DNA of 64,000 nt from Caulobacter sp. 602-2. GTDB lineage: Bacteria > Pseudomonadota > Alphaproteobacteria > Caulobacterales > Caulobacteraceae. Where the stretch lies: NCBI RefSeq assembly GCF_011043625.1, contig NZ_JAAKGT010000005.1:124001-188000 (forward strand), written 5' to 3'. The notes under the pieces were generated by a model. It had not been told where the DNA came from. It made no database searches and saw only the letters and a list, made by a program, of their open reading frames with translations. Made by a program: the position numbers and the translations under genes. Numbering within the stretch: the first letter of the stretch is position 1; every line of letters starts with the position of its first letter. This document shows, in pieces, positions 1-7,593 of this stretch.

Positions 1-1304
1 CGGCCGTCGCTGGAGAAGGCCGAGATGACGTCGGCCTCGCCCGAGGCCAGGGCGCGGTACATGAAGGTGGGCTGGAACTGGCGGCGGGCCTTGAATTTCA
101 GGCCATAGGCCTTGTCGACCGCCGTCCATTCGGGCCGCGAGAAGAACTCCAGGTCGCCGCCCATGACGAGGCTGGGAGCCTTGGCGGAAAGATCGGCCAG
201 GCTTTTCACGCCCAGGGCCTGGGCACGCTCGCGCTTCATGGCGAAGGCATAGGCGTTCTCGAAGCCCAGGGGCGCGGCCAGGACGACGCCGTCGCGCCTA
301 GCCAGCTCGCCCCGCAGCGCGTCCAGGACCGCCTGGCGGCCGGGATTGTCGGTGCGGTGCAGGACGTTGGCCCACAGGGTGCCGGTATAGTCGACATAGG
401 CGTCGATCTCTCCGGCCGCGAGAGCGCGATAGGCCACGGCCGAGCCGAGATTGATCCGCCGCTCGACGCGGGCTCCTCGCCCTTCCAGCCGCTGGGCCAT
501 CAGTTCGGCCAGCACGTACTGCTCGGAGAAGTTCTTGGCCCCGATCACATAGGCCTTTGGACGCGGGCTCAGGGCCGGCGCGGCCAGAGGGGCTAGGGCC
601 GCGACCAGGCCAAGGCCCAGCGCCGCCAGCGCGCCGCCCCAGAGGACGGGCCTGCGCTGCTCCAGCCCGCGTCCGACCAGTCCCAGCAACTGGTCGACGA
701 CCAGGGCCAGCGCCGCCGAGGCCGCGCAGCCGACCAGCACCATGTCCCAGGCCTCGGTCTGGAGTCCTGAGAAGATGTAGTCGCCCAGCGAGGTCTGGCC
801 GACGGGCGTGGCCAGGGTCGCGCCGCCGATGGTCCAGACGGCGGCCGTGCGCACGCCCGCCAGGATCACCGGCGCGGCCAGGGGCAGTTCGACCTTCGTA
901 AGACTCTGGCGCGGGGTCATGCCCACGCCCCGGGCCGCCTCGGTCACGGCCGGGTCGACGCCGGCAAGGCCCGCGGCGGTGTTCCGCAGGATCGGCAGCA
1001 TGGCGTAGAGCGACAGGGCCAGCAGCGCCGGCAGGAAGCCCAGCGCCGGAAAGCCGAAGCCCAGCGTCGCCTTGGCCAGGCTCGAGAGCAGCAGCAGCAG
1101 CGGATAGAACAGCGCCAGCAAGGCCAGGCTCGGGATGGTCTGGACAAGGCCCGTGACCGCCAGGGCCACCCAGCGCAGGCCCGGCCGGCGCGCGGCGGCG
1201 AAGCCCAGCGGCAGGGCGACGGCCAGGCCCAGCGCCAGGGCGGCGGCCGACAGGGCCGCGTGCCAGGCCAGGCGTTGCGGCAACAGGGCCAGCAGTTCAG
1301 CCAT
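1..1304 (-). CDS. Glycine betaine/choline-type ABC transporter, permease fused to substrate-binding domain (partial, runs off window)
   Basis: Imports a quaternary-amine-like osmolyte or nutrient. Residues 1-240 form a membrane permease with an EAA-type loop (EAARGVGMTPRQ, about 122-133). From residue 251 the chain becomes an OpuAC/ProX-like binding domain (AYVIGAKNFSEQY) and is still open at the window edge (…DVISAFSSDG). Such permease-binding-protein fusions are known in the OpuC/ProWX family. The ATG at 1304 overlaps the end of the ATPase gene by 8 bases (ATGGCTGA), so the two are translationally coupled. The fused binding domain would face the periplasm. The true substrate cannot be read from sequence, and the C-terminal end lies outside the window. 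Confidence 0.88.
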   Translation of the reverse strand, partial: MAELLALLPQRLAWHAALSAAALALGLAVALPLGFAAARRPGLRWVALAVTGLVQTIPSLALLALFYPLLLLLSSLAKATLGFGFPALGFLPALLALSLYAMLPILRNTAAGLAGVDPAVTEAARGVGMTPRQSLTKVELPLAAPVILAGVRTAAVWTIGGATLATPVGQTSLGDYIFSGLQTEAWDMVLVGCAASAALALVVDQLLGLVGRGLEQRRPVLWGGALAALGLGLVAALAPLAAPALSPRPKAYVIGAKNFSEQYVLAELMAQRLEGRGARVERRINLGSAVAYRALAAGEIDAYVDYTGTLWANVLHRTDNPGRQAVLDALRGELARRDGVVLAAPLGFENAYAFAMKRERAQALGVKSLADLSAKAPSLVMGGDLEFFSRPEWTAVDKAYGLKFKARRQFQPTFMYRALASGEADVISAFSSDG

Positions 1305-2061
1305 CCAGCAGCGCCCTCACCCGCTCGGCCTGGCGGCGCGGCGCGGCCATCAGGGCCTCGACGCGCGGGTCGTCGCCGCCCGCCATCAGGTCGCGCGGTG
1401 CGGCGTCGGCGATGATCCGGCCCTGGTCAAGCACGACGATCCGGTCAGCCAGCAGCAGGGCCTCGGCCACGTCGTGGGTGACCATCACCGTGGTCAGCGA
1501 CAGCGCCTGGTGCAGGCGGCGGACGTCGTCGCCCAGGGCCTGGCGGGTGATCGGGTCCAGCGCCCCGAACGGCTCGTCCATCAGCAGGATCGAGGGCCGG
1601 CCGGCCAGGGCCCGGGCCACGCCCACCCGCTGGCGCTGGCCGCCCGACAAGGCCGAGGGACGGCGCTCGGCCACCGCGCGCGGCAGGTCGACGAGGTCGA
1701 GCAGTTCGTCCACCCGGGCGGCGATCTCGTCCCTGGCCCAGCCCAGCAGGGCCGGCACGACGCCGATGTTCTCGGCCACGGTCATGTGCGGAAAGAGACC
1801 GATCTCCTGGAAGACGTAGCCGATGCGGCGACGCAGGACCGGACCGTCCAGGGCGTTGACGGCCGTTCCGTCGATCCTGACGACGCCCGTGGTGGGCGGC
1901 GACAGGGCGTTGATGGTCTTGAGCAGCGTGGTCTTGCCCGCGCCCGAACCGCCGACCAGGGCCACGAACTGCCCCTTGGGGATGGACAGGTCGACGCCTT
2001 GCAGCGCGACGGCGCCGTCATGTGTCTTGCCGACCTGTTCGAGGGCTATGGCTGGGTTCAT
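1297..2061 (-). CDS. ABC transporter ATP-binding protein, glycine betaine/OpuCA type
   Basis: Cytoplasmic ATPase (254 aa) that powers the adjacent permease/binding protein. Walker A GGSGAGKT is at 37-44, the signature LSGGQ at 138-142 and Walker B ILLMDE at 158-163, followed by the D-loop and switch histidine (TVMVTHD). It is shorter than ProV/OpuAA because it has no C-terminal CBS pair, so ionic-strength sensing through CBS domains is not expected. First gene of the operon, start at ATG 2061. The next gene overlaps its stop codon. Confidence 0.9.
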   Translation of the reverse strand: MNPAIALEQVGKTHDGAVALQGVDLSIPKGQFVALVGGSGAGKTTLLKTINALSPPTTGVVRIDGTAVNALDGPVLRRRIGYVFQEIGLFPHMTVAENIGVVPALLGWARDEIAARVDELLDLVDLPRAVAERRPSALSGGQRQRVGVARALAGRPSILLMDEPFGALDPITRQALGDDVRRLHQALSLTTVMVTHDVAEALLLADRIVVLDQGRIIADAAPRDLMAGGDDPRVEALMAAPRRQAERVRALLDG

Positions 2062-2174
2062 GCCGCCTCACCTTTCCCGGAAGCCGCCGCTGCGACAAGC
2101 CGTCCCGCTTGCACCAGGCCAAATCAGACGCGTTAATGGTGATTAACGGGGGTAGTTCTAGGCTGGCGTGGAGC

Positions 2175-2372
2175 ATGACGATGGCCGCAACCCTGACCGC
2201 CTCCCCCTCGACGGGGAGCTTCAAGGCCCGCAAGCGCCGCAAGGCCGTGCAACGCCGCCTGCGCTGGGCGGTGGCCGTGATGCTGCTGCTGAACCTGGCT
2301 GTCTGGGCCGGGGTGGTCGCCGCGCTGCGCGGGATCGACGTGGCTGGGTTGTTGCCACCCCTCTCTCTTTGA
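2175..2372 (+). CDS. Small single-pass membrane protein, function unknown
   Basis: A 65-aa reading frame starting ATG 2175: a basic stretch (FKARKRRKAVQRRLR, 16-30) followed by one hydrophobic segment (about 31-51). I do not recognise a family. Divergent from the ABC operon with a 113-bp gap. The last residues (LLPPLSL) are encoded by a dispersed repeat (the cctctctctttgagagagg unit), so the native C-terminus may have been replaced or extended by repeat insertion. An upstream in-frame extension to 2022 exists but overlaps the ABC gene and is unlikely. Confidence 0.5.
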   Translation: MTMAATLTASPSTGSFKARKRRKAVQRRLRWAVAVMLLLNLAVWAGVVAALRGIDVAGLLPPLSL

Positions 2373-2692
2373 GAGAGGGAGGGGCCCACCGCGAAGCGGT
2401 GGGAGGGTGAGAGGTTTCACCGGTAGCCGTTAGATCCCCGCCCGCCCCAAAGTCGTCATCCCGGCCGCAGCGCGTAGCGCGAAGAGCCGGGACCCAGGGC
2501 CGCCGACGAGGCCTTGACGACAGCGAGCCTAGCCACAGCGCCCAGTCCCCTGGGTCCCGGATAAACGCTGCGCGTTTTCCGGGATGAGGATGCGTTCTGA
2601 ACGCATTTGACTGAGCTTCATTCGGAGAGATTGTAACCTCTCACCCTCCCACGCCTGCGGCGTGGGCCCCTCCCTCTCTCTCAGAGAGAGGG
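2358..2692. repeat. Nested palindromic repeat, two repeat families one inside the other
   Basis: The outer arms are inverted copies of one unit: 2358-2414 (ctctctctttgagagaggga, then a small hairpin cccaccgcgaagcggtggg) and 2637-2692 (the same unit reversed). Inside, 2455-2588 is another palindrome starting gtcatcccgg and ending ccgggatga, with its own inner arms gggacccaggg / ccctgggtccc. The stretch has no convincing gene. The inner family recurs at 10566, 36920, 53511 and 63303. Confidence 0.85.
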
Positions 2693-2700
2693 CTTCCAAG

Positions 2701-2940
2701 TCAGTCCTTGGCGTCCTTGGCGGCTTCCTTGATGTCTTCGCCGGCCGACTTCACGCCGCCGACCACCTCGTCCTTCTGACCTTCCTTCTTCAGCTCCTTG
2801 TCGCCGATGGCCGAGCCGACGGCGGACTTGATCTCGCCTTCGGTCTTCTGGGCGTGGCCGGAATCCTTGTCGCCGCAGGCGGTCAGGGCCAGCGCGGCGG
2901 CGGCGACGGCGGCGAGGGAAAGAGGACGGATGAGGTTCAT
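2701..2940 (-). CDS. CsbD-like lipoprotein
   Basis: 79 aa. A signal peptide ends in a lipobox (ALTAC, Cys about 22), so the mature protein should be lipid-anchored. The mature part reads like a CsbD domain (EGEIKSAVGSAIGDKELKKEG), a small charged helical domain found in stress-induced bacterial proteins of unknown biochemical role. A cytoplasmic CsbD protein is encoded separately at 16864-17046, and the lipidated version is less usual. It lies 74 bp downstream of fliE on the same strand but is probably a separate unit. Confidence 0.7.
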   Translation of the reverse strand: MNLIRPLSLAAVAAAALALTACGDKDSGHAQKTEGEIKSAVGSAIGDKELKKEGQKDEVVGGVKSAGEDIKEAAKDAKD

Positions 2941-3014
2941 GCGGTGGAGCTCCTTGTTCGAGCTCTCAACGCCCAGCTTTCAGGATCGGTTCGATCCGTT
3001 CGACGGCCAGGCCG

Positions 3015-3320
3015 TCAGATCGACATCCGCATGATCTCTTGATAGGCCGAGATCACCTGGTCGCGGATCGAGATCACGGTCTCGAGGCTGGCTTCGGCCG
3101 ACGAGATGGCGGTGACGACGTCGATCAGCTCGGCCTTGCCGGCCGCCTGCTGGGCGATCTTGTGCTCGGCCTGGCGCGAGGCCTGGACCGTGTCGGTCAT
3201 CGCCGACTTCAGCATGTCGCCGAAGTCCATCTTCTTGGGCTCGCCGACGCTCTTGCCGAGCGACAGCGGGGTCGCGCCGGTGGCGGCGTAGGCTTTCGAG
3301 GCGGCCAGAGCGGTGATCAT
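3015..3320 (-). CDS. fliE: Flagellar hook-basal body protein FliE
   Basis: 101 aa, the typical FliE length. FliE joins the MS ring to the proximal rod. The conserved C-terminal half is clear ([16 protein letters not shown], then [20 protein letters not shown] to the end IMRMSI). Third gene of flgB-flgC-fliE, 11 bp after flgC. Transcription presumably starts at the CtrA-controlled promoter upstream of flgB. Confidence 0.95.
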   Translation of the reverse strand: MITALAASKAYAATGATPLSLGKSVGEPKKMDFGDMLKSAMTDTVQASRQAEHKIAQQAAGKAELIDVVTAISSAEASLETVISIRDQVISAYQEIMRMSI

Positions 3321-3331
3321 CGCCTAAGCCC

Positions 3332-3751
3332 CTACTTCTTCAGGATGTCGAGCGTGCGCGACTGCATGCTGCGCGCGGTCTCGATCACGTTGAGGTTGGC
3401 CTCGTAGGCGCGCTGCGCCTCCTTCATGTCGAGCGCCTCGACCAGCGTGTCGACGTTGGGCAGCTTGACGTAGCCCTTGGCGTCGGCCGCCGGATTGCCG
3501 GGGTCGTACTCGGTCTTGAAGTCCTTCTGGTCGCCTTCGACGCGCGCCATGGCCACGCCCTCGGCGCCCTCGACCCTGGCGGGGCGGAACACCGGCACCT
3601 GGCGGCGGTAGGGGTCGCCGCCGGCCGTGCGGGCCGTCGAATTGGCGTTGGCGATGTTCTCGGCGATGATGCGCATGCGGCCCTGCTGGGCCTTGAGCGC
3701 GCTGGCCGCCACGGCCATCGCCGCCGCCGACTGGGATCGGATCTCAGCCAT
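3332..3751 (-). CDS. flgC: Flagellar proximal rod protein FlgC
   Basis: 139 aa. The N-terminal rod-protein signature is present (IIAENIANANSTAR), and the C-terminal heptad region (VDTLVEALDMKEAQRAYEAN) matches the rod/hook axial family. It assembles into the periplasmic rod after export by the flagellar type III system, which explains the lack of a cleavable signal. Middle gene of flgB-flgC-fliE, with 11-bp gaps on both sides. Confidence 0.96.
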   Translation of the reverse strand: MAEIRSQSAAAMAVAASALKAQQGRMRIIAENIANANSTARTAGGDPYRRQVPVFRPARVEGAEGVAMARVEGDQKDFKTEYDPGNPAADAKGYVKLPNVDTLVEALDMKEAQRAYEANLNVIETARSMQSRTLDILKK

Positions 3752-3762
3752 CTAGACGTCCT

Positions 3763-4209
3763 CTAGCCGTTCGGGCGACGCGCGGCGGTGCGCAGCATCG
3801 ACATGGAGCGTTGGTAGAAGGAGACCGCCGCGTCGTAGTTCATGCGCGCATCGGTCATCTTGAGCATCTGGTCCTCGAGCGTCACGGAGTTGCCGTCGAG
3901 GGTGGTCTCGCTGTCGGGGCCCTGGGGCGAGCGGAACTGGCTCACCGGCTTGGAGGGCGCCAGGTGGCCGGCGCTGGTGGCCAGCATCTGGACCGGGCGG
4001 CCCGTAGGAGCCGCGCCATTGCCGCGATAGGGCGCACCGGTGGTCTGGGCGTCGAGCGAGGCCTGGAAGGTGAAGGGCTTCAGATCCCGCGGCTGGTAGC
4101 CGGGGGTGTCGCCGTTGGCGACGTTCTGGGCGACGACCTTCTGCCGCTCGGTCAGATAACCGAGCCGGTTCTTGAGCATCGAGAAAAGAGGGATGTCGTC
4201 CGGACCCAT
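3763..4209 (-). CDS. flgB: Flagellar proximal rod protein FlgB
   Basis: 148 aa. Rod signature VAQNVANGDTPGYQPRDL near residue 26. The C-terminal part (EDQMLKMTDARMNYDAAVSFYQ) fits FlgB. First gene of the rod operon. The start at ATG 4209 is 24 bp from the CtrA box at 4233-4247, so this is an early (class II) flagellar operon in the Caulobacter hierarchy by inference. Confidence 0.95.
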   Translation of the reverse strand: MGPDDIPLFSMLKNRLGYLTERQKVVAQNVANGDTPGYQPRDLKPFTFQASLDAQTTGAPYRGNGAAPTGRPVQMLATSAGHLAPSKPVSQFRSPQGPDSETTLDGNSVTLEDQMLKMTDARMNYDAAVSFYQRSMSMLRTAARRPNG

Positions 4210-4232
4210 GCGAGCATGGTGAAGAAACAGGG

Positions 4233-4247
4233 TTAATCACGCATTAA
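4233..4247. promoter_or_regulatory. CtrA binding site (TTAA-N7-TTAA) between flgB and fliO
   Basis: ttaa-tcacgca-ttaa, a perfect full CtrA box with 7-bp spacing, lies in the 105-bp divergent region between flgB (start 4209) and fliO (start 4315). CtrA is the Caulobacter cell-cycle response regulator that activates early flagellar operons. One box could serve both divergent transcripts. Binding is inferred from the motif only. Confidence 0.75.
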
Positions 4248-4314
4248 GGACAGTCAGGCACACCAGGGATGCGGCGCCTCGCCGCGCCTCTTTCCTGTGG
4301 AATCCTGTCCGCGC

Positions 4315-4641
4315 ATGGACGTCTTTCTCCTGATCCGCGCCGTGGCGGCGCTGGCCGTCACCCTGGGCCTGATCGGCCTGGCCGCCGTCGTGCTGCGCAA
4401 GTTCGGCCCCGAGGCCCTCAACCGCATCGTCTCCCAGCGCCGCGAGCGGCGGCTGCAGGTGGTCGAGACGCTGGTGCTGGACCCCGCCCGCCGCCTGGTG
4501 CTGTGCCGCCTGGACGGCGAGGAGCGCCTGGTGCTGCTGGGCGAAGGCCGCCTGCTGGACTGGGTTCCCGCCGGCCCGCCCTCGCCTTCCCCCGCCCCTT
4601 CTCCCGCCCCCGTCGCGACCCAGCCGGAGCCCGTGGTCTGA
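4315..4641 (+). CDS. fliO: Flagellar biosynthesis protein FliO
   Basis: 108 aa. One N-terminal membrane segment (VFLLIRAVAALAVTLGLIGL) is followed by the FliO cytoplasmic domain (RRLQVVETLVLDPARRLVLC) and a Pro/Ala tail. FliO assists assembly of the FliP ring of the flagellar export gate. ATG 4315 was chosen as the start immediately after the CtrA promoter region. The stop overlaps the fliP start (TGATG). Confidence 0.88.
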   Translation: MDVFLLIRAVAALAVTLGLIGLAAVVLRKFGPEALNRIVSQRRERRLQVVETLVLDPARRLVLCRLDGEERLVLLGEGRLLDWVPAGPPSPSPAPSPAPVATQPEPVV

Positions 4642-5438
4642 TGCGCCTGCTCAAGAGCCTCACCGGCGCCACGCCGCAGGAACTGCGCCGCGCCGCCCTC
4701 ATCGCCGTGCTGGCGGGCCTGGCGACCACGCTGGGGCCATCGCTGGCCATGGCCCAGTCGGCGATCAACGTCGACCTGGGCACGGGCGCGGGCCTGACCG
4801 AACGGGTCGTCCAGCTGGTCGGGCTGCTGACGGTGCTGTCGCTGGCGCCGTCGATCGTGATCATGACGACCTCGTTCGTGCGCATCGTCGTGGTGCTGGG
4901 CCTCTTGCGCACCGCGATCGGCGTGCAGCAGAGCCCGCCCAACCCGGTGATCATCAGTCTGGCGCTGTTCCTCACCGCCATCGTCATGGGCCCGACCTTC
5001 GAGCAGTCCTACGACGCCGGCGTCAAACCCCTGCTCGACAAGCAGATGGAGCTGCCGCAGGCCTTCGAGGCCGCCGGCCAGCCGGTGAAGACCTTCATGC
5101 TGCGCCAGGTGGACGAAGACGACCTGGCCCTGTTCATCCGCCTCTCGAAGATCGAGAAGCCCAAGACCGCCCAGGAGACGCCGCTGAAGGTGGTGACGCC
5201 GGCCTTCATGATCTCGGAACTCAAGCGCGCCTTCGAGATCGGCTTCCTGCTGTTCATCCCGTTCCTGGTCATCGACCTAGTCGTCGCCAGCGTTCTGATG
5301 AGCATGGGCATGATGATGCTGCCGCCGGCGACGGTGAGCCTGCCGTTCAAGCTGATCTTCTTCGTGCTAGTGGATGGATGGCGACTCGTCTGCGGCAGCC
5401 TGGTGGAAAGCTTCCAGCGCGGGGCCGGCGGCGGGTAA
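4641..5438 (+). CDS. fliP: Flagellar export gate protein FliP
   Basis: 265 aa, a normal FliP length. An N-terminal signal-like segment (LGPSLAMAQS) is followed by four membrane helices and the hallmark FliP stretches SIVIMTTSFVRIVVVLGLLR and PAFMISELKRAFEIGF. It forms the core of the flagellar type III export gate in the inner membrane. The start ATG at 4641 overlaps the fliO stop, implying coupled translation. Confidence 0.96.
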   Translation: MRLLKSLTGATPQELRRAALIAVLAGLATTLGPSLAMAQSAINVDLGTGAGLTERVVQLVGLLTVLSLAPSIVIMTTSFVRIVVVLGLLRTAIGVQQSPPNPVIISLALFLTAIVMGPTFEQSYDAGVKPLLDKQMELPQAFEAAGQPVKTFMLRQVDEDDLALFIRLSKIEKPKTAQETPLKVVTPAFMISELKRAFEIGFLLFIPFLVIDLVVASVLMSMGMMMLPPATVSLPFKLIFFVLVDGWRLVCGSLVESFQRGAGGG

Positions 5439-5485
5439 GCTGCGACGACACCGAACAGAATAACTAGAACAGAAGACCAAGACCG

Positions 5486-6397
5486 ATGGGCGTTTTCGTA
5501 CTGGGCTCGATCAATCTGGACGCCGTGGCGCGGGTCGACGACCTGCCGCGGCCGGGCGAGACGGTGGCCGGCCTGTCGCTGGAGCTGTTCCTCGGCGGCA
5601 AGGGCGCCAACCAGGCCGTCGCCGCCGCCCGCATGGGCGCCCCCACCCGCCTGATGGGCGCGGTCGGCAAGGACGACAGCGGCCTCAGCCTGAAGGGCAA
5701 GCTGGCCGGCTACGGCGTGCAGGTGGCCGACGTGGCCGAACTGTCGGGCGCCCCCACCGGCCAGGCCCACGTCTGGGTGTCGAACGGCGGCGAGAACATG
5801 ATCGTCGTCACCGGCGGCGCCAACATGATGATCACGCCCCAGCAGGTGGCGGCCACGGCGCTGGAAGGCCAGCGCGTTCTGCTGGCCCAGCTGGAGACCC
5901 CGGCCGGCGCCATCGAGGCGCTGTTCAAGGCCGGCGCGGCCAAGGGCGGCCTGCGGGTGCTGAACGCCGCTCCCGCCCTGCCGCAGGGCGCGGCGCTGTT
6001 CCCGCTGACCGACATTCTCATCCTGAACCAGACCGAGCTGGCGACCTACGCCCGCCTCGACCACGAGCCGGCCAAGCTGGAAGAGGTCTCCAAGGCCGCC
6101 CGCAAGCTGATGAGCCGCCCCGACCAGACGATCATCGTCACCCTGGGCTCCACCGGCGTGGCCGCCGTGCGCCGCGACGAGGCCTTCCTGGTCGAGGGCC
6201 GCAAGGTCAAGGCGATCGACACCGTCGGCGCCGGCGACTGCTTCTGCGGCGCCCTGGCCGCCGGCCTGGCGGCCAATCTCGACCTGCGCGAAGCCGTCGA
6301 GCAGGCCAACGCCGCCGCCGCCCTGTCGGTTCAGAAGCCGGGCGCGGCGCCGTCGATGCCCAGCAAGCGCGAGGTCGAGGTCTTCCTGGAAGGTTGA
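5486..6397 (+). CDS. rbsK: Ribokinase (PfkB-family sugar kinase)
   Basis: 303 aa. Phosphorylates ribose or a similar sugar at the expense of ATP. PfkB signature 1 is present near 37-51 (GGKGANQAVAAARMG) and signature 2 near 247-255 (DTVGAGDCF, with the catalytic Asp). It is closest in layout to ribokinase, but other PfkB substrates cannot be excluded because no ribose transporter or regulator lies nearby. It follows fliP by 47 bp on the same strand, and no shared function is evident. Confidence 0.85.
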   Translation: MGVFVLGSINLDAVARVDDLPRPGETVAGLSLELFLGGKGANQAVAAARMGAPTRLMGAVGKDDSGLSLKGKLAGYGVQVADVAELSGAPTGQAHVWVSNGGENMIVVTGGANMMITPQQVAATALEGQRVLLAQLETPAGAIEALFKAGAAKGGLRVLNAAPALPQGAALFPLTDILILNQTELATYARLDHEPAKLEEVSKAARKLMSRPDQTIIVTLGSTGVAAVRRDEAFLVEGRKVKAIDTVGAGDCFCGALAAGLAANLDLREAVEQANAAAALSVQKPGAAPSMPSKREVEVFLEG

Positions 6398-6438
6398 CCC
6401 TCGTCGCCTTCGGAGATCACTGTTTCCCCCGGAGGCGC

Positions 6439-6639
6439 ATGATGGAAGACGGGATGGAACCCGCCGCCGAGGCGATGAAGAGCAACATCCTGATCCCGAT
6501 CTGCGCCTTCGGCGCGGACCTCGGGACGGAGTACATATTGGTGTTGACGCCGCTCGTCGGCCTGTTGCTGTCGCTGAGCTGGGCGGTTCTCAACGCCCGC
6601 GGCAAGCGGCGGCGTCGCCGGCCTTCGTCAGGCCAGTAA
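6439..6639 (+). CDS. Small single-pass membrane protein, function unknown
   Basis: 66 aa from ATG 6439, preceded by a good ribosome site (ggaggcgc). An acidic N-terminus is followed by one hydrophobic segment (YILVLTPLVGLLLSLSWAVL) and a very basic tail (RGKRRRRR), giving an Nout/Cin prediction. No family recognised. Its 3' end overlaps the convergent gene at 6628 by 12 bp. Confidence 0.55.
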   Translation: MMEDGMEPAAEAMKSNILIPICAFGADLGTEYILVLTPLVGLLLSLSWAVLNARGKRRRRRPSSGQ

Positions 6640-6861
6640 AGCCAAGAGCTTCACGACCGCCATCGGCAAGCCGACCACGGCGAAGAAGAAGCCGAGCCCC
6701 CTGAAGGGCCCGATCAGCTTGGCGCCGCGGTCGCTCAGGGCGGCGTCGCTGTAGAGCAGATGGCGCACCCAGGTGTAGAGCTCTCGCGGCCGGGTCAGCA
6801 GAAGCAGGCCCACGACACCGAAGGCGGCGCACCAGACGATTTCGAAGATCAAGGCGCTCAT
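6628..6861 (-). CDS. Small two-helix membrane protein, function unknown
   Basis: 77 aa with two hydrophobic segments (FEIVWCAAFGVVGLLLL and LGFFFAVVGLPMAVVKLLAL) separated by a polar loop containing RELYTWVRHLLYS. I do not recognise it. It sits 10 bp downstream of the PAS-domain gene on the same strand and is probably co-transcribed with it. Its tail overlaps the convergent small gene at 6439-6639. Confidence 0.6.
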   Translation of the reverse strand: MSALIFEIVWCAAFGVVGLLLLTRPRELYTWVRHLLYSDAALSDRGAKLIGPFRGLGFFFAVVGLPMAVVKLLALLA

Positions 6862-6871
6862 GACCCGTCCG

Positions 6872-7363
6872 TCAGGCGGCGCGGATGCCGCTGAAGCCGC
6901 CTTCGGCCTGGGCGCCGACGACGGCGTCGTAGCCCAGGATCATGTCGACGTCCTTGCCGTTGGTCGCCAGCGGCAGGCGCAGCCACAGGATCGAGACGTG
7001 CGGCGCGCCGCGCCAGGCCAGGCTGTGCACGCCCACGCCCGGACGGCGCTCATCGACGACCTTGTCGAGCTCCTTGCGCCAGTAGTCGGCGGCGGCGGTG
7101 TTGTAGACCTCGCCCAGGGCCTTGCCGGTGATCTCGCGGCCATAGACGCCGTAGAGGCCGGTGCCGGCCAGGCGCAGACGGTAGTCGCGCGGCTCGCGCA
7201 CGACGTCGATCAGGCTGACCGTCGGCAGCAGGCGCTTGATGCCCGAAGGGTGAAGGTCACCACGCGCAGGCAGGTTCGCCCCGCGGCGCAGGGACGCCCA
7301 GTATGCGAACATTTCCTGATGAGCGCGGGCCGCGGTCGCGGATGCGCTCAGTTGCGCGGACAT
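6872..7363 (-). CDS. PAS-domain protein (PAS_5-like, alphaproteobacterial single-domain type)
   Basis: 163 aa from ATG 7363, chosen because aaggactctgaag gives a ribosome site. A longer version would need a GTG at 7405. The single domain starts at FAYWASLRRGANLPARGDLHP and contains SLIDVVREPRDYRLRLAGTG and YGREITGKALGEVY, typical of the small PAS proteins abundant in Caulobacterales and Rhizobiales. There is no output domain, so it probably senses or docks to a partner. Followed by a small membrane protein gene. Confidence 0.75.
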   Translation of the reverse strand: MSAQLSASATAARAHQEMFAYWASLRRGANLPARGDLHPSGIKRLLPTVSLIDVVREPRDYRLRLAGTGLYGVYGREITGKALGEVYNTAAADYWRKELDKVVDERRPGVGVHSLAWRGAPHVSILWLRLPLATNGKDVDMILGYDAVVGAQAEGGFSGIRAA

Positions 7364-7499
7364 CTTCAGAGTCCTTAACAAGCCTTTGGAATCACGGTGA
7401 TTCACCGCTCATTCACTATGTCTTAAGCACCGAATCGGCGGAAGCGAAAAATGGCCGCCGCCAACAAAGATTCCGCTTGAGAGTCAATCTGGAAGCACA

Positions 7500-7537
7500 A
7501 CGCCCGGGCGCTGGAAGAGCGCCCGGGCGTCGTTTTT
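7500..7537 (+). terminator. Intrinsic terminator reading rightward, no gene upstream of it
   Basis: A perfect 13-bp stem (ACGCCCGGGCGCT / AGCGCCCGGGCGT) with loop ggaag is followed by cgttttt at 7531-7537. The T-run is only on the plus strand, yet both flanking genes (PAS to the left, mucR to the right) are on the minus strand. This suggests a short plus-strand transcript between about 7380 and 7537. Confidence 0.75.
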
Positions 7538-7593
7538 CTCGCTTAGCTTAACCACAAGCGATTGATTGAATTAAGGTAAATGAACGCTCAGAC

